From positions 1 to 64,000 of the forward strand of contig MKVT01000014.1 in NCBI GenBank assembly GCA_001898935.1: a stretch of DNA of 64,000 bases. The letters are read 5' to 3'. Source of the stretch: Paludibacter sp. 47-17 (GTDB lineage Bacteria; Bacteroidota; Bacteroidia; Bacteroidales; Paludibacteraceae). The translations under genes and the position numbers were made by a program. Each line of letters begins with the position of its first letter. Positions within the stretch are counted from its first letter, which is position 1. The notes below the pieces were generated by a model, which had not been told where the DNA came from, searched no databases, and saw only the letters and a list, made by a program, of their open reading frames with translations. Shown here in pieces: positions 26,659 to 35,762 of this stretch.

Positions 26659-26776
26659 AAGAGGCTGTCTCAACATAGAAATTAAGTCTCTGAGAATTGA
26701 ATATCCGGATTTGTTCCCGGATAGGTGTCCGAATAAACAGAGGGTGAAATCACAATGTGATTTCACCCTCTGTTTT
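26659..26776. repeat. Double-hairpin intergenic repeat, copy A
   Basis: About 117 bases that are roughly 90% identical to 57448-57566. It holds a first weak hairpin (26702-26734) and a second perfect 14-bp hairpin (26740-26753 with 26757-26770, loop AAT). It fills the convergent gap between dnaX and floA. Confidence 0.8.
26740..26776. terminator. Terminator hairpin between dnaX and floA
   Basis: A 14-bp perfect stem GAGGGTGAAATCAC/GTGATTTCACCCTC with a three-base loop, followed by T residues on the plus strand and A residues before it. It serves both converging genes. Confidence 0.75.
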
Positions 26777-26794
26777 AGTTGTACTCCGGCCGGT

Positions 26795-27781
26795 TTACTT
26801 GGTGCCTTTGCTGCCACCCGACGATCCCGGCTTACCGATATTTTCGCGCATCGAAGTATCGGCTTCGATATTCTTCATTTTATAATAATCCATGATTCCC
26901 AGGTTACCCGAACGGAATGCTTCGGCCATCGCCTTTGGAACTTCGGCTTCGGCTTCGATAACCTTAGCCCGTTGTTCCTGAGTTTTAGCCTTCATTTCCT
27001 GTTCGAGCGCTACAGCCATGGCGCGACGTTCTTCGGCTTTGGCCTGTGCAATATTTTTATCCGCTTCGGCCTGATCCATCTGAAGCTGTGCACCGATGTT
27101 CTTACCAATATCGATATCGGCAATATCGATGGACAGAATTTCAAAAGCAGTACCGGCATCGAGGCCCTTTTTCAACACTAATTTTGAAATGGAATCGGGA
27201 TTTTCGAGCACACTCTTATGCGATTCCGACGAACCGATCGACGATACAATACCTTCGCCCACACGGGCAAGAATTGTTTCCTCTCCCGCTCCCCCTACCA
27301 GTTGTTTGATATTGGCGCGTACGGTTACACGAGCCTTGGCAATAAGCTGAATACCGTCTTTAGCAACAGCAGCCACCGGAGGCGTGTCGATTACTTTCGG
27401 ATTCACCGACATCTGTACAGCCTGAAACACATCGCGTCCGGCCAGGTCGATGGCAGTTGCCATTTTAAACGACAAGTCGATATTGGCCTTCGAGGCCGAA
27501 ACCAGCGCGTGCACCACTCGTTCGATATGTCCGCCGGCCAGGTAATGTGCTTCGAGGCCATCGCGGGTAACTTCGTGCAAATCGGCTTTATGGGCTTCGA
27601 TCAGACAGGCAGTGATACTATGAGGCGGCACTTTCCGAATGCGCATCAGAAATAACTGCATCAACGAAATGTTGACACCCGATACTTTGGCCGAAACCCA
27701 GAGCAGGAACGGCACATAGTAAAAAAACAACAGGAGCAGCACTCCCAATAGTCCGAGAACAATAATTTCAATAATCGGCAT
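26795..27781 (-). CDS. floA: Flotillin-like protein FloA
   Basis: A 328-residue membrane-associated scaffold of functional membrane microdomains. A hydrophobic hairpin at residues 2-30 is followed by the conserved FloA body ([65 protein letters not shown]). A long alanine/glutamate-rich coiled coil spans 225-290 and the Gly/Ser/Lys end is flexible. It lies 18 bases after nfeD, its usual partner. Confidence 0.97.
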   Translation of the reverse strand: MPIIEIIVLGLLGVLLLLFFYYVPFLLWVSAKVSGVNISLMQLFLMRIRKVPPHSITACLIEAHKADLHEVTRDGLEAHYLAGGHIERVVHALVSASKANIDLSFKMATAIDLAGRDVFQAVQMSVNPKVIDTPPVAAVAKDGIQLIAKARVTVRANIKQLVGGAGEETILARVGEGIVSSIGSSESHKSVLENPDSISKLVLKKGLDAGTAFEILSIDIADIDIGKNIGAQLQMDQAEADKNIAQAKAEERRAMAVALEQEMKAKTQEQRAKVIEAEAEVPKAMAEAFRSGNLGIMDYYKMKNIEADTSMRENIGKPGSSGGSKGTK

Positions 27782-27799
27782 GATACTATGATTTTTAAA

Positions 27800-28273
27800 T
27801 TAAACAATTTCTTTTTTTTCGACCAGTACATTCGTTGCCAGCACTTGCTTTACCACAATTTCCGATCCTTCGTCGATAAAGCCATTCAGCGATTTCGCTT
27901 CCATTACATGTCCGGCAATCTTCACCTTGCCCATGGGCGCAAGTCTCGAAAGGGCAACACCTTCGTCGCCTTCCCGCACCACCACTCCTGCCATCGGATC
28001 ATTTTTACTTTCAATCTCCGTCTTCAGAGCCATCTTCTCCAGGGTTTTGGCCTTTAAGAAAATCCATACGGCCAACGCGATGATGACAATCGCCCCCAAA
28101 ACGGTAAGATGTCCGGCAACCGGCCCAATTTCCGTATAGGCATATACGACACCGCCGCCCAGAAAAAGAACCCCACCGATGCCGGCAATCGAAATCCCCG
28201 GAATCAGGAAAAACTCAACCAGCAGTAATAATACGCCGATTACCAACAACAGAATAACGATACCTATTTCCAT
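27800..28273 (-). CDS. NfeD-family membrane protein
   Basis: A 157-residue protein with three or four N-terminal membrane segments (about 3-20, 27-45, 52-75) and a C-terminal OB-fold domain (GVVVREGDEGVALSRLAPMGKVKIAGHVMEAKS), the short NfeD form without protease. Short NfeD proteins pair with flotillin/stomatin proteins, and floA follows here. The role in microdomain assembly is inferred from family. Confidence 0.92.
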   Translation of the reverse strand: MEIGIVILLLVIGVLLLLVEFFLIPGISIAGIGGVLFLGGGVVYAYTEIGPVAGHLTVLGAIVIIALAVWIFLKAKTLEKMALKTEIESKNDPMAGVVVREGDEGVALSRLAPMGKVKIAGHVMEAKSLNGFIDEGSEIVVKQVLATNVLVEKKEIV

Positions 28274-28308
28274 ATACAGAAAGATTTTTGTGTAAAAGTA
28301 TTGATTTT

Positions 28309-29715
28309 TTACAGAACATCCGTATTTTTCAGAAATTTTATTTCTTCATTGCGGATATTTTTTTCGTACGACTCCAATTGCCGCCTCGCTTTCAACACAT
28401 CGCGCTCCAGCTGTTGCAACTCGCCCGACCAGCCCACACGCTCGAGCTCACCCTCGGCGGTGCTGTATGCCTGCCGCAACGACTGGAGTTTTTCATCCAG
28501 CTGCACCACCTCGATGCTTAACCGGTTCCACTCTCCGAAAAGTTGCAGGGCCCGCGGACTCCGGAATTGCTCCGAACGGGTGTAAAGCAGATTATCGGTA
28601 ATCCGGAACTCAAAATCGGGTTTATCGGTTTGTTGTGCCGTCTCTACGGTTTTACGCTTTTGCGACGGACTCTGTTCGGCCCATTTTATGTGTTTGAGCG
28701 TAGCCTTATCGAAAAAGGTATCGGTACTATCATTGTGCAGGTAGCTTTTATTGCCGTCGTATTCGAAACGATAAACCGCCACTTTATTGCGTGGCTGAAA
28801 CCGGTCGCTCACAAACCAACCGGCATGGTTTAGCTCATCGATTACCAGCATATAATCGTTGGCCAGCGAATTAAAAGGCATTCCGACATTATCGGGATTC
28901 AGGTAATCGTTGGAAACACCCGAAAACCGCGTCACAAAAATATCGTAACCTCCCAGGGAACCTTCTCCGTCGGAAGCAAAATACAAAGTAAGCCCATCGA
29001 GCATCAGGAAAGGATAATTTTCATTGGCTCCGGTATTGACCTGCGCCGACAGCGCTTCGGTTTTCGACCAGCCGTCGAGAAGCTTGTTGGCCGAAAACAA
29101 ATCGAGCGAATGAGCGGTCGTATCCGAAAAGATTTTCCTGTCGCCCCGTTGAGTCGTGAAACTAATCAGATCGACCCAACCGGCCTGGCTGTTGTGAAGA
29201 TGCTGCTGAACCAGGGTTCCGGTTTCTTTGCTCAATTCGTAATACGATAAAAAATCTTTTTTGTTGACAACCAGGCTATCGGTTACAGCAATATCTTCCA
29301 CCCGGTTGATGAGCCTGACACCAATAGCGGCGCGGCGGAGCTTTTCGTCGACATCGGCCATGAATGCCTGATTGGCTGTTGAACTTTCGGCATAGGCATT
29401 ATAATAGCGAATCGCATGATCGAACCGGTATACATTAAAATAACTATCGGCCAGGTAATAATCGCGCAGGGGATAGCGGGTTCCGCTTTTCAGGAAATGC
29501 ACGATGGCCGATTCGAAATTTTTAAGTTCGTAGTTGCAACGGGCATAACGATAATTAAACAGTGCATCCGACGGACGGTTTTTAAGCAAATCGGCGTAGA
29601 GTTGAGCAGCCTGAAGATAGTCTTTTCTGGCAAACAACTCATCGGCACGGGAAGCCGATTGAGCCAGTAATGAAAACGAAAAAACCGAAACGATAAATAA
29701 ACTGAACCAACGCAT
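28309..29715 (-). CDS. Exported TPR/PD40-repeat protein
   Basis: A 468-residue protein with a signal peptide (MRWFSLFIVSVFSFSLLAQ; start chosen at 29715 rather than 16 codons upstream). N-terminal tetratricopeptide repeats span about 25-115. Then comes a beta-propeller-like region with PD40 traits (ENYPFLMLDGLTLYFASDGEGSLGGYDIFVT near 245-275; GWFVSDRFQPRNKVAVYRFE). A coiled coil closes it (405-460). The order TPR then PD40 resembles PorE/PorW-type T9SS proteins, but no OmpA domain is present. Its function is unknown. It lies 35 bases upstream of nfeD and may be co-transcribed. Confidence 0.75.
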   Translation of the reverse strand: MRWFSLFIVSVFSFSLLAQSASRADELFARKDYLQAAQLYADLLKNRPSDALFNYRYARCNYELKNFESAIVHFLKSGTRYPLRDYYLADSYFNVYRFDHAIRYYNAYAESSTANQAFMADVDEKLRRAAIGVRLINRVEDIAVTDSLVVNKKDFLSYYELSKETGTLVQQHLHNSQAGWVDLISFTTQRGDRKIFSDTTAHSLDLFSANKLLDGWSKTEALSAQVNTGANENYPFLMLDGLTLYFASDGEGSLGGYDIFVTRFSGVSNDYLNPDNVGMPFNSLANDYMLVIDELNHAGWFVSDRFQPRNKVAVYRFEYDGNKSYLHNDSTDTFFDKATLKHIKWAEQSPSQKRKTVETAQQTDKPDFEFRITDNLLYTRSEQFRSPRALQLFGEWNRLSIEVVQLDEKLQSLRQAYSTAEGELERVGWSGELQQLERDVLKARRQLESYEKNIRNEEIKFLKNTDVL

Positions 29716-29749
29716 GAAACAACTCTTTTTAAAATATTTTAAACCAATA

Positions 29750-29757
29750 CAAAAGTA
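29750..29757 (-). promoter_or_regulatory. Promoter −7 element for the TPR/PD40 gene
   Basis: TACTTTTG on the minus strand, 34 bases before the ATG at 29715. Confidence 0.5.
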
Positions 29758-29841
29758 CATCAAAACAACCGTTTACCTGCTACCTTTTGTTTTTTTTTAC
29801 AAATTTTCGAAAAAGCATTTTCATAGCAATAAAATATTTCC

Positions 29842-29849
29842 TACGTTTG
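29842..29849 (+). promoter_or_regulatory. Promoter −7 element for the cation transporter
   Basis: TACGTTTG on the plus strand, 25 bases before the ATG at 29875. Confidence 0.45.
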
Positions 29850-29874
29850 TGCTTTTTACTGCAAACAGCTCGTC

Positions 29875-30771
29875 ATGTCACATCCACATACACATTCGAC
29901 TCACGATCATTCGCATCAGGCTACGGGCAATATCCGCTTCGCCTTTTTTCTGAACCTGGGATTTACGATCATCGAAATTATCGGGGGCTTACTCACCAAT
30001 AGTGTGGCCATCTTATCGGATGCCCTGCACGATTTCGGCGATAGTATTTCGCTCGGACTGGCCTGGTATTTTCAGAAATTATCGCGCAAAGGAAGTAATG
30101 CGCGTTATACTTACGGCTACAAGCGTTTTTCGCTTATCGGGGCACTGGCCAACTCACTGATTCTGGTGGCAGGCAGTCTTTTCATCCTGAGCGAAACCAT
30201 TCCCCGGCTCATCCATCCCCAACCGGCCAACGAAAAAGGAATGTTCGTGCTGGCCATTTTAGGAATAGCCGTAAACGGGCTGGCCGTATTGCGCCTGAAA
30301 AAGGGCAATAGCCTGAACGAACGGGTAGTATCGCTTCATTTGCTCGAGGACGTGCTGGGATGGGCTGCTATCCTGGTCGGATCGGTCTTGATGTTTTTCT
30401 TCGATTGGCCTTTCATCGATCCCTTACTTTCGATATTAATATCGATATACATACTGGTCCACGTTTCCCAATCGATTCGCGAAAGCATGCGCATCCTGCT
30501 GCAGGCAACACCCGAAAGCGTTGACATACGACATATCCGCGAACGTATTTTACTGCTGCCCGGTATAAGCGACGTACACGATATGCATGTATGGTCGGCC
30601 GACGGAAATTATCACATCATCACCATGCATGTAGTCGTAACCAGCAACGAAGCCGATCGTACGGAATTGAAGAATGAAATCAGGAAACTGTTAAATGAAG
30701 AAGAAATAGGGCATGCGACAATAGAATTCGAAATTGAAGGAGAGCAGTGCCACTACGAACATTGTACGTGA
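29875..30771 (+). CDS. Cation diffusion facilitator (zinc/divalent metal exporter)
   Basis: A 298-residue proton-coupled metal exporter of the CzcD/ZitB branch. The N-terminus has a His cluster (seven His in the first 14 residues). Six membrane spans follow; the metal-site motifs are SDALHDFGDS in TM2 (HxxxD) and LLEDVLGW in TM5. The C-terminal cytoplasmic domain (ISDVHDMHVWSADGNYHIITMHVVV) is the usual ferredoxin-like metal sensor. Zn2+ is the most likely substrate. It is a single gene followed by tRNA genes on the other strand. Confidence 0.95.
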   Translation: MSHPHTHSTHDHSHQATGNIRFAFFLNLGFTIIEIIGGLLTNSVAILSDALHDFGDSISLGLAWYFQKLSRKGSNARYTYGYKRFSLIGALANSLILVAGSLFILSETIPRLIHPQPANEKGMFVLAILGIAVNGLAVLRLKKGNSLNERVVSLHLLEDVLGWAAILVGSVLMFFFDWPFIDPLLSILISIYILVHVSQSIRESMRILLQATPESVDIRHIRERILLLPGISDVHDMHVWSADGNYHIITMHVVVTSNEADRTELKNEIRKLLNEEEIGHATIEFEIEGEQCHYEHCT

Positions 30772-30791
30772 AAAAACCGTTTTCTTAGTAG

Positions 30792-30875
30792 TGCGCAGGA
30801 TGAGACTCGAACTCACACGCCGGAACCGGCACTACCCCCTCAAAGTAGCGTGTATACCAATTTCACCACCTGCGC
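30792..30875 (-). tRNA. tRNA-Leu (anticodon GAG)
   Basis: An 84-base tRNA with acceptor GCGCAGG/CCTGCGC, discriminator A, D-arm GGTGAAATTGGTA, anticodon loop TTGAGGG (GAG, reads CUC/CUU), a long variable arm typical of Leu and TTCGAGTC T-loop. CCA is not encoded. It is the last of three tRNA genes transcribed from a promoter at 31133-31162. Confidence 0.95.
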
Positions 30876-30889
30876 ATTAAAAAGAAACG

Positions 30890-30973
30890 TGCCCAGAACA
30901 GGACTCGAACCTGCACAGCCTTGCGGCCACTAGTCCCTGAAACTAGCGTGTCTACCAATTTCACCATCTGGGC
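30890..30973 (-). tRNA. tRNA-Leu (anticodon CAG)
   Basis: An 84-base tRNA with acceptor GCCCAGA/TTCTGGGC-type pairing, anticodon loop TTCAGGG (CAG, reads CUG), long variable arm and TTCGAGTC T-loop. CCA is not encoded. It lies 14 bases from tRNA-Leu(GAG). Confidence 0.95.
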
Positions 30974-31028
30974 AATGGTTGAGAAGAACGTTTGGAAGGT
31001 GAAATCGCTGATTCACCTGATTGTTGTG

Positions 31029-31101
31029 AGCGAAAAACGGGACTCGAACCCGCGACCCTAACCTTGGCAAGGTTATGCTCTACCAACTGAGCTATTTTCG
31101 C
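31029..31101 (-). tRNA. tRNA-Gly (anticodon GCC)
   Basis: A 73-base tRNA with acceptor GCGAAAA/TTTTCGC, discriminator T, D-arm AGCTCAGTTGGTAGAGC, anticodon loop TTGCCAA (GCC, reads GGC/GGU) and T-arm GCGGGTTCGAGTCCCGT. CCA is not encoded. First gene of the tRNA unit. Confidence 0.96.
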
Positions 31102-31132
31102 ATTACATTTGAGGCATCCCCCAAACGGAGTG

Positions 31133-31162
31133 CAAATATACAGCCTTTTTTATAATCTGCAA
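31133..31162 (-). promoter_or_regulatory. Promoter of the Gly-Leu-Leu tRNA unit
   Basis: On the minus strand TTG (31162-31160), a 19-base spacer and TATATTTG (31140-31133) make a full match to the Bacteroidota TTG-N19-TAnnTTTG promoter, 31 bases before tRNA-Gly. Confidence 0.75.
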
Positions 31163-31252
31163 GGGTTCAGCCGAAGTTTTTTTAATCTTTTTTTCATTGG
31201 CGTTTAGAATCAGGAAATTAGAACAGTCAGTTTTTTCAATCTTATTTCCAAT

Positions 31253-34200
31253 ATGAAGATCAGTTCGGAAAAAACCATTATTTTTGCGCCATCAAACAGA
31301 AAATTCTCATATCCATTGAAAACAATACTACCCGTAGTTCTTTCTTTGTTCTTTTTAGTGAATACCGGCCAGGCTCAGATCCTGATTAACGAATTCTCGG
31401 CTTCCAACTCCGGTAATATTGTAGATCCCGACTTTGGAAACTCAGCCGACTGGATTGAGTTGTTCAACGCGGGCGACGCTCCCGTGAACCTGAATGGATT
31501 TTACATAACCGATAATTTCAACGATCGTATTAAATGGCAAATCGCCGGCGATTACCTCATCGAACCGGAAGGATACCTGATCCTGTGGTGCGATGGAATG
31601 GCTTCGGGCCTTCACACCAACTTTAAACTGGCTGCCGAAGGGGAGCAAATTGCAGTGTCGGATGCGGGGGGTGTGCTGATCGATTCGTTGAGCTACGGCG
31701 CCCAGGAATCGAATATTTCGATGGGCAGAGTGTGCGATGGCTGCGACAACTGGGTCTTTTTCAGCGAAGCCACTCCCGGCGGAACGAATGTGGGCGTTAA
31801 TTATAACGGTTTGGTGCAGAATGAGCCTTATTTCTATCCCCTGGGAGGATTATTTAAAGCGCCGGTACGAGTCGTACTGAAAAATTTATTTGAAGGCGAG
31901 CTACGGTATACCACCGACGGTTCGGAACCTACAGCATTGTCGACGCTTTACACCGGCCCTATCGACCTCGACACCACGACCATCCTCAGGGCCCGGATTT
32001 TTAAAGACCGGGATATAAAGCCCGGGAAAACGGTTACGCACAGTTACTTTATCGACACCCGCAACGAAATTGGCAACCTTCCCGTAGTATCGCTGGTTTC
32101 CGAACCGGCCAACTTCTGGGATCCGGCCAAAGGAATCTATGTACAGGATTTCAAACCCGAATGGGAAATCCCGGTCAATATCGAATTGTTTGAAAACGAC
32201 GGCAGCGATCGCGCAGGTTTTAACCTGCCGGCCGGAACGAAAATTAACGGGCTGTACTCCTGGCAGTTGCCTCAAAAAATGTTAGGCATTTACTTCCGGA
32301 AACGCTATGGAGCCGGGAGCCTTGACTATCCCCTGTTTTTCGACAAAAAAGCGACAAAATACGATTCGTTTGCGCTGCGGGCATCGGGCAACGACTGGTC
32401 GAAAACCCTGTTTCGCGATGCCATGCTGCAGAACGCGACCCTCCTCAACACCGGACTCGATGCCCAGGGTTACCGGCCTTGTGTGGTATACATCAACGGC
32501 CGTTACATGGGAATTCATAATATCCGTTCGAAAGTGGATGCCGATTTTATTGTCAACGAACAGTTGGACGAAGGCACCAAAATCGATATGATTGAAAATG
32601 AAAAAACGATCGAGGAAGGTAGCCTTACAGCTTATAACCAGTTTAAATCGGTATATTCGAACGACCTGTCGGATCCCGACAATTACACACAAGTAGCCGG
32701 ACAGATGGACATTCCCCTGTTTATGGATTATATGGCCACCGAGCTGTATGGCGGCAACAGTTCGATCGGGCACAATGTAATGGCCTGGAAGCCGGTCGAT
32801 TCGGGAAAATGGAGATGGATCCCGGTCGATTTGGACCGCTGCCTGTTCGACCCCGACGAAAACCTGATGAGCTTGTTTCTGGGTAAAACGGTATACCCCT
32901 TCCCTGCCCTGATGAAAAACAGTTCATTTGCCCGCGATTTCGGCTTAAAGATGGCCGGGCACCTGCTCACCACATTCAATCCGCAGCGAATGTCGGACTA
33001 TATCGACACCTATGCCGGGCGGATCCGCGACGAACTACCCCGGCACATCCAACGCTGGGCGGGCACCTCGTCGTCGTATGGCGACCCCATCCCCTCGGTT
33101 GCCTATTGGGAGCGCAGTATGGCTCAGATGAAAACGTTTGCCTTCCAACGGCCGGCAGTGGTGCTCGACGATTTACTGGACTACGGCACCGCGCCTGCAC
33201 TACCGGTTTCGGTGGGTATACGGCCGGCGGCAAGTGTAGTGGTAACGTTCAATGGTTTGCGCATACCCCTGTCGTCGGTCACCGGCGAATATCCGTCCGA
33301 TGCTACCATCCGGCTGAACGCATCGCCTGTTACAGGGTCGGCATTTGCCGGTTGGAAACTGCTAAGCGATACCCTGCTGATTCCTAAAGGCGACACATGG
33401 AAATACTTCGACAAAAGAAACGGTTTAAATAATGATTGGAAAAACACAAGTTTCGACGATTCGGGCTGGCCGGAAGGTGAGGCGGAATTGGGCTATGGCG
33501 ATGGCGACGAAGCCACCCGGGTAGGTTATGGCAGCAGTAGCAGCAACAAATACATCACCACCTACTTCCGGAAGAAAATCCGGCTCAGGGAGGTTGCTCA
33601 GCTCGATTTATACCGTATTTCGATCAAAATGGACGATGGAGCAGTGCTGTACGTCAACGGACGGGAAGCCGGACGCATCAACCTTCCTGCAGGCGAAATA
33701 ACGTATTCGACACTCGCTGCCGCCAGTATACCCAATGCCTCCATTTACCAGCATTTATCCGTTCCGGCCGAATATTTTACGGAAGGTGATAACATCATTG
33801 CGGTCGAAATTCATCAAAATGCGGCCAACAGCAGCGACATCAGCTTCAATCTTGAATTACGGGCCGGACGCATCCCTGCCGGCTATCTGTCGACCTCGGC
33901 AACGGTAGAACTACCCATGACCCAGGCCCGATCGGTACTCGCTATCGGCCAGGATATGGGCTGGTGCATGCTGCCCGATACCATTAGCAGCACGGTAATA
34001 CTATCGGCCGACTGTTCACCCTACTATTCGCGCGGGAATGTACTGATTACCAAAACCGGCCGGCTGCAAGCTGCTCCCGGGGTTGAAATCCGCATGGCCG
34101 AAAATGCGAATATCCAGGTTGAAGGCGCCCTTCAATTGAAAGGCAGGCCGGACTTACCGATCCGGATCGATGCTGCCGGCACCGCATGGGGTGCCATTGT

Positions 34201-35761
34201 GGCGCGCAATGCTGCCGATACCCTCGTGCTGGAACAGGTGGTGATCAAAAATGCCAGCCGGGGCGCAAATCCGACCACCGAAAATGCAGCCCTCAGTCTG
34301 TTTCACACCAAGGCACGATTCGACAATCTCGACATCACCGACGTACACCATAATCCGATTCTGGCAAAGTACAGCGACGTAATCCTGCTCAACAGCCGCC
34401 TGCACTCCAAGGTAACCGGCGACTTAATCAATGTGAAGTACGGGAAAGGATACATTGCCCATTGTGTATTCCGGGGCAACGGAATGCCCGACACCGATGC
34501 CATCGATTATGACGAAGTGGATGGCGGAGTCGTTAGGAACAGTCTGTTCCACGATTTTCACGGCTTTAATTCCGATGCCATCGACATAGGCGAACAAGCA
34601 CAGCATATCAGCATCGACAGTATTGTGGTGTATAACATCACCGACAAAGGGATCTCGGTAGGTCAACAATCGACGGCTACCATCAGCAATGCTTATTTTA
34701 TCAACTGCAACCTCGGTATTGCCGCCAAAGATTCGACCCATGTACGGGGCGACCGGCTTACGTTTTACGGTACCAACACACCGGTGGCAGCCTACGAAAA
34801 GAACATCGGTAGTGCCGGAGGTAATATGGTAATTACACGGTCGGTACTCAGCAATGCGAACGATACCCCCTTTGTGCTCGACAATAAATCGCGTCTGCGG
34901 TTCGAAGCATCGTTTACCGATACCGGAGTCCTGCCCGATTCGTTGGCAAATTTCACGGGCGATCCGCTGTTTGAATCGCCCAACACCCTGAATTTCCAGC
35001 TACAGGCCGGTTCGCCCTTACTGGCCAACGGGCAGCAGCTTGCAGGAGCCACCTTCGTACCCGGTTTCGAATTGCCGGCAATGCCTGTTATATCCACTTT
35101 GTATATGGGCGATTCCGATACACAGGATGCCGAATTTATCTTCATCGAAAATCCGGGCGACAAGGCATTGGACATATCGGGCTACACGTTTACCGAAGGG
35201 ATCGAAGCCGTCGTTCCAACACCTACCATACTGGCAGCCGGCGAGCGAATCATTTTTACGAATATGCCCGCTGATGCCTTTTGGAACGACTTTGCCGGCC
35301 AGCGGATCGTGGCTTACACAGCAGGACGGCTCAACAATACCGGCGAAAAGCTGACCCTTACCACCCCTTCCGGAATTATTGTCGATCAGGTGAAGTACCA
35401 TCCCGATGCTCCCTGGCCACCTTATCGCAGCGCTTCAGCCTTAGCCATACGATTGAAAAACCGGCAACTCGACAATCATTTTGGTTACAATTGGGAACTC
35501 ATCGAAAAGCAGAAAGTGGTTTCAGGAACCGACACCCCCAATCCGGGCATACGCATTTATCCCAATCCGGCTACCGACTACCTCTCCGTTGAGAAAAACA
35601 CAACCGGACCCCTGCAGGTACGTATCTACACGCTGGTGGGGCATTGTGTAGGTGCGTGGGATCTGCACGAATCCGGTAGTATCGACATCTCCCGGCTGAC
35701 TCCGGGAATGTATTTAATTCAACTGGGTTCTTCCACCCAGCGGCTGATCGTCCGTCGCTGA
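31253..35761 (+). CDS. Secreted CotH / lamin-tail / beta-helix protein with T9SS sorting domain
   Basis: A 1502-residue multidomain protein. A signal peptide ends near residue 41 (GQAQ). Domains: lamin-tail (LTD) about 42-180; a chitobiase-like Ig domain (ELRYTTDGSEPT) about 190-270; CotH kinase-like region about 275-640, with NSSIGHNVMAWKP and the acidic PVDLDR near 524; a jelly-roll-like region 715-870; parallel beta-helix repeats about 940-1210; a second LTD 1275-1400; and a C-terminal T9SS type A sorting domain (IYPNPATDYLSV ... LIVRR, 1426-1502). It would be exported across the outer membrane. CotH relatives can phosphorylate proteins, but activity is unproved here. Its stop codon is one base from the convergent GH43 gene, so it borders the pectin locus but need not belong to it. 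Confidence 0.85.
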   Translation: MKISSEKTIIFAPSNRKFSYPLKTILPVVLSLFFLVNTGQAQILINEFSASNSGNIVDPDFGNSADWIELFNAGDAPVNLNGFYITDNFNDRIKWQIAGDYLIEPEGYLILWCDGMASGLHTNFKLAAEGEQIAVSDAGGVLIDSLSYGAQESNISMGRVCDGCDNWVFFSEATPGGTNVGVNYNGLVQNEPYFYPLGGLFKAPVRVVLKNLFEGELRYTTDGSEPTALSTLYTGPIDLDTTTILRARIFKDRDIKPGKTVTHSYFIDTRNEIGNLPVVSLVSEPANFWDPAKGIYVQDFKPEWEIPVNIELFENDGSDRAGFNLPAGTKINGLYSWQLPQKMLGIYFRKRYGAGSLDYPLFFDKKATKYDSFALRASGNDWSKTLFRDAMLQNATLLNTGLDAQGYRPCVVYINGRYMGIHNIRSKVDADFIVNEQLDEGTKIDMIENEKTIEEGSLTAYNQFKSVYSNDLSDPDNYTQVAGQMDIPLFMDYMATELYGGNSSIGHNVMAWKPVDSGKWRWIPVDLDRCLFDPDENLMSLFLGKTVYPFPALMKNSSFARDFGLKMAGHLLTTFNPQRMSDYIDTYAGRIRDELPRHIQRWAGTSSSYGDPIPSVAYWERSMAQMKTFAFQRPAVVLDDLLDYGTAPALPVSVGIRPAASVVVTFNGLRIPLSSVTGEYPSDATIRLNASPVTGSAFAGWKLLSDTLLIPKGDTWKYFDKRNGLNNDWKNTSFDDSGWPEGEAELGYGDGDEATRVGYGSSSSNKYITTYFRKKIRLREVAQLDLYRISIKMDDGAVLYVNGREAGRINLPAGEITYSTLAAASIPNASIYQHLSVPAEYFTEGDNIIAVEIHQNAANSSDISFNLELRAGRIPAGYLSTSATVELPMTQARSVLAIGQDMGWCMLPDTISSTVILSADCSPYYSRGNVLITKTGRLQAAPGVEIRMAENANIQVEGALQLKGRPDLPIRIDAAGTAWGAIVARNAADTLVLEQVVIKNASRGANPTTENAALSLFHTKARFDNLDITDVHHNPILAKYSDVILLNSRLHSKVTGDLINVKYGKGYIAHCVFRGNGMPDTDAIDYDEVDGGVVRNSLFHDFHGFNSDAIDIGEQAQHISIDSIVVYNITDKGISVGQQSTATISNAYFINCNLGIAAKDSTHVRGDRLTFYGTNTPVAAYEKNIGSAGGNMVITRSVLSNANDTPFVLDNKSRLRFEASFTDTGVLPDSLANFTGDPLFESPNTLNFQLQAGSPLLANGQQLAGATFVPGFELPAMPVISTLYMGDSDTQDAEFIFIENPGDKALDISGYTFTEGIEAVVPTPTILAAGERIIFTNMPADAFWNDFAGQRIVAYTAGRLNNTGEKLTLTTPSGIIVDQVKYHPDAPWPPYRSASALAIRLKNRQLDNHFGYNWELIEKQKVVSGTDTPNPGIRIYPNPATDYLSVEKNTTGPLQVRIYTLVGHCVGAWDLHESGSIDISRLTPGMYLIQLGSSTQRLIVRR

Positions 35762-35762
35762 T

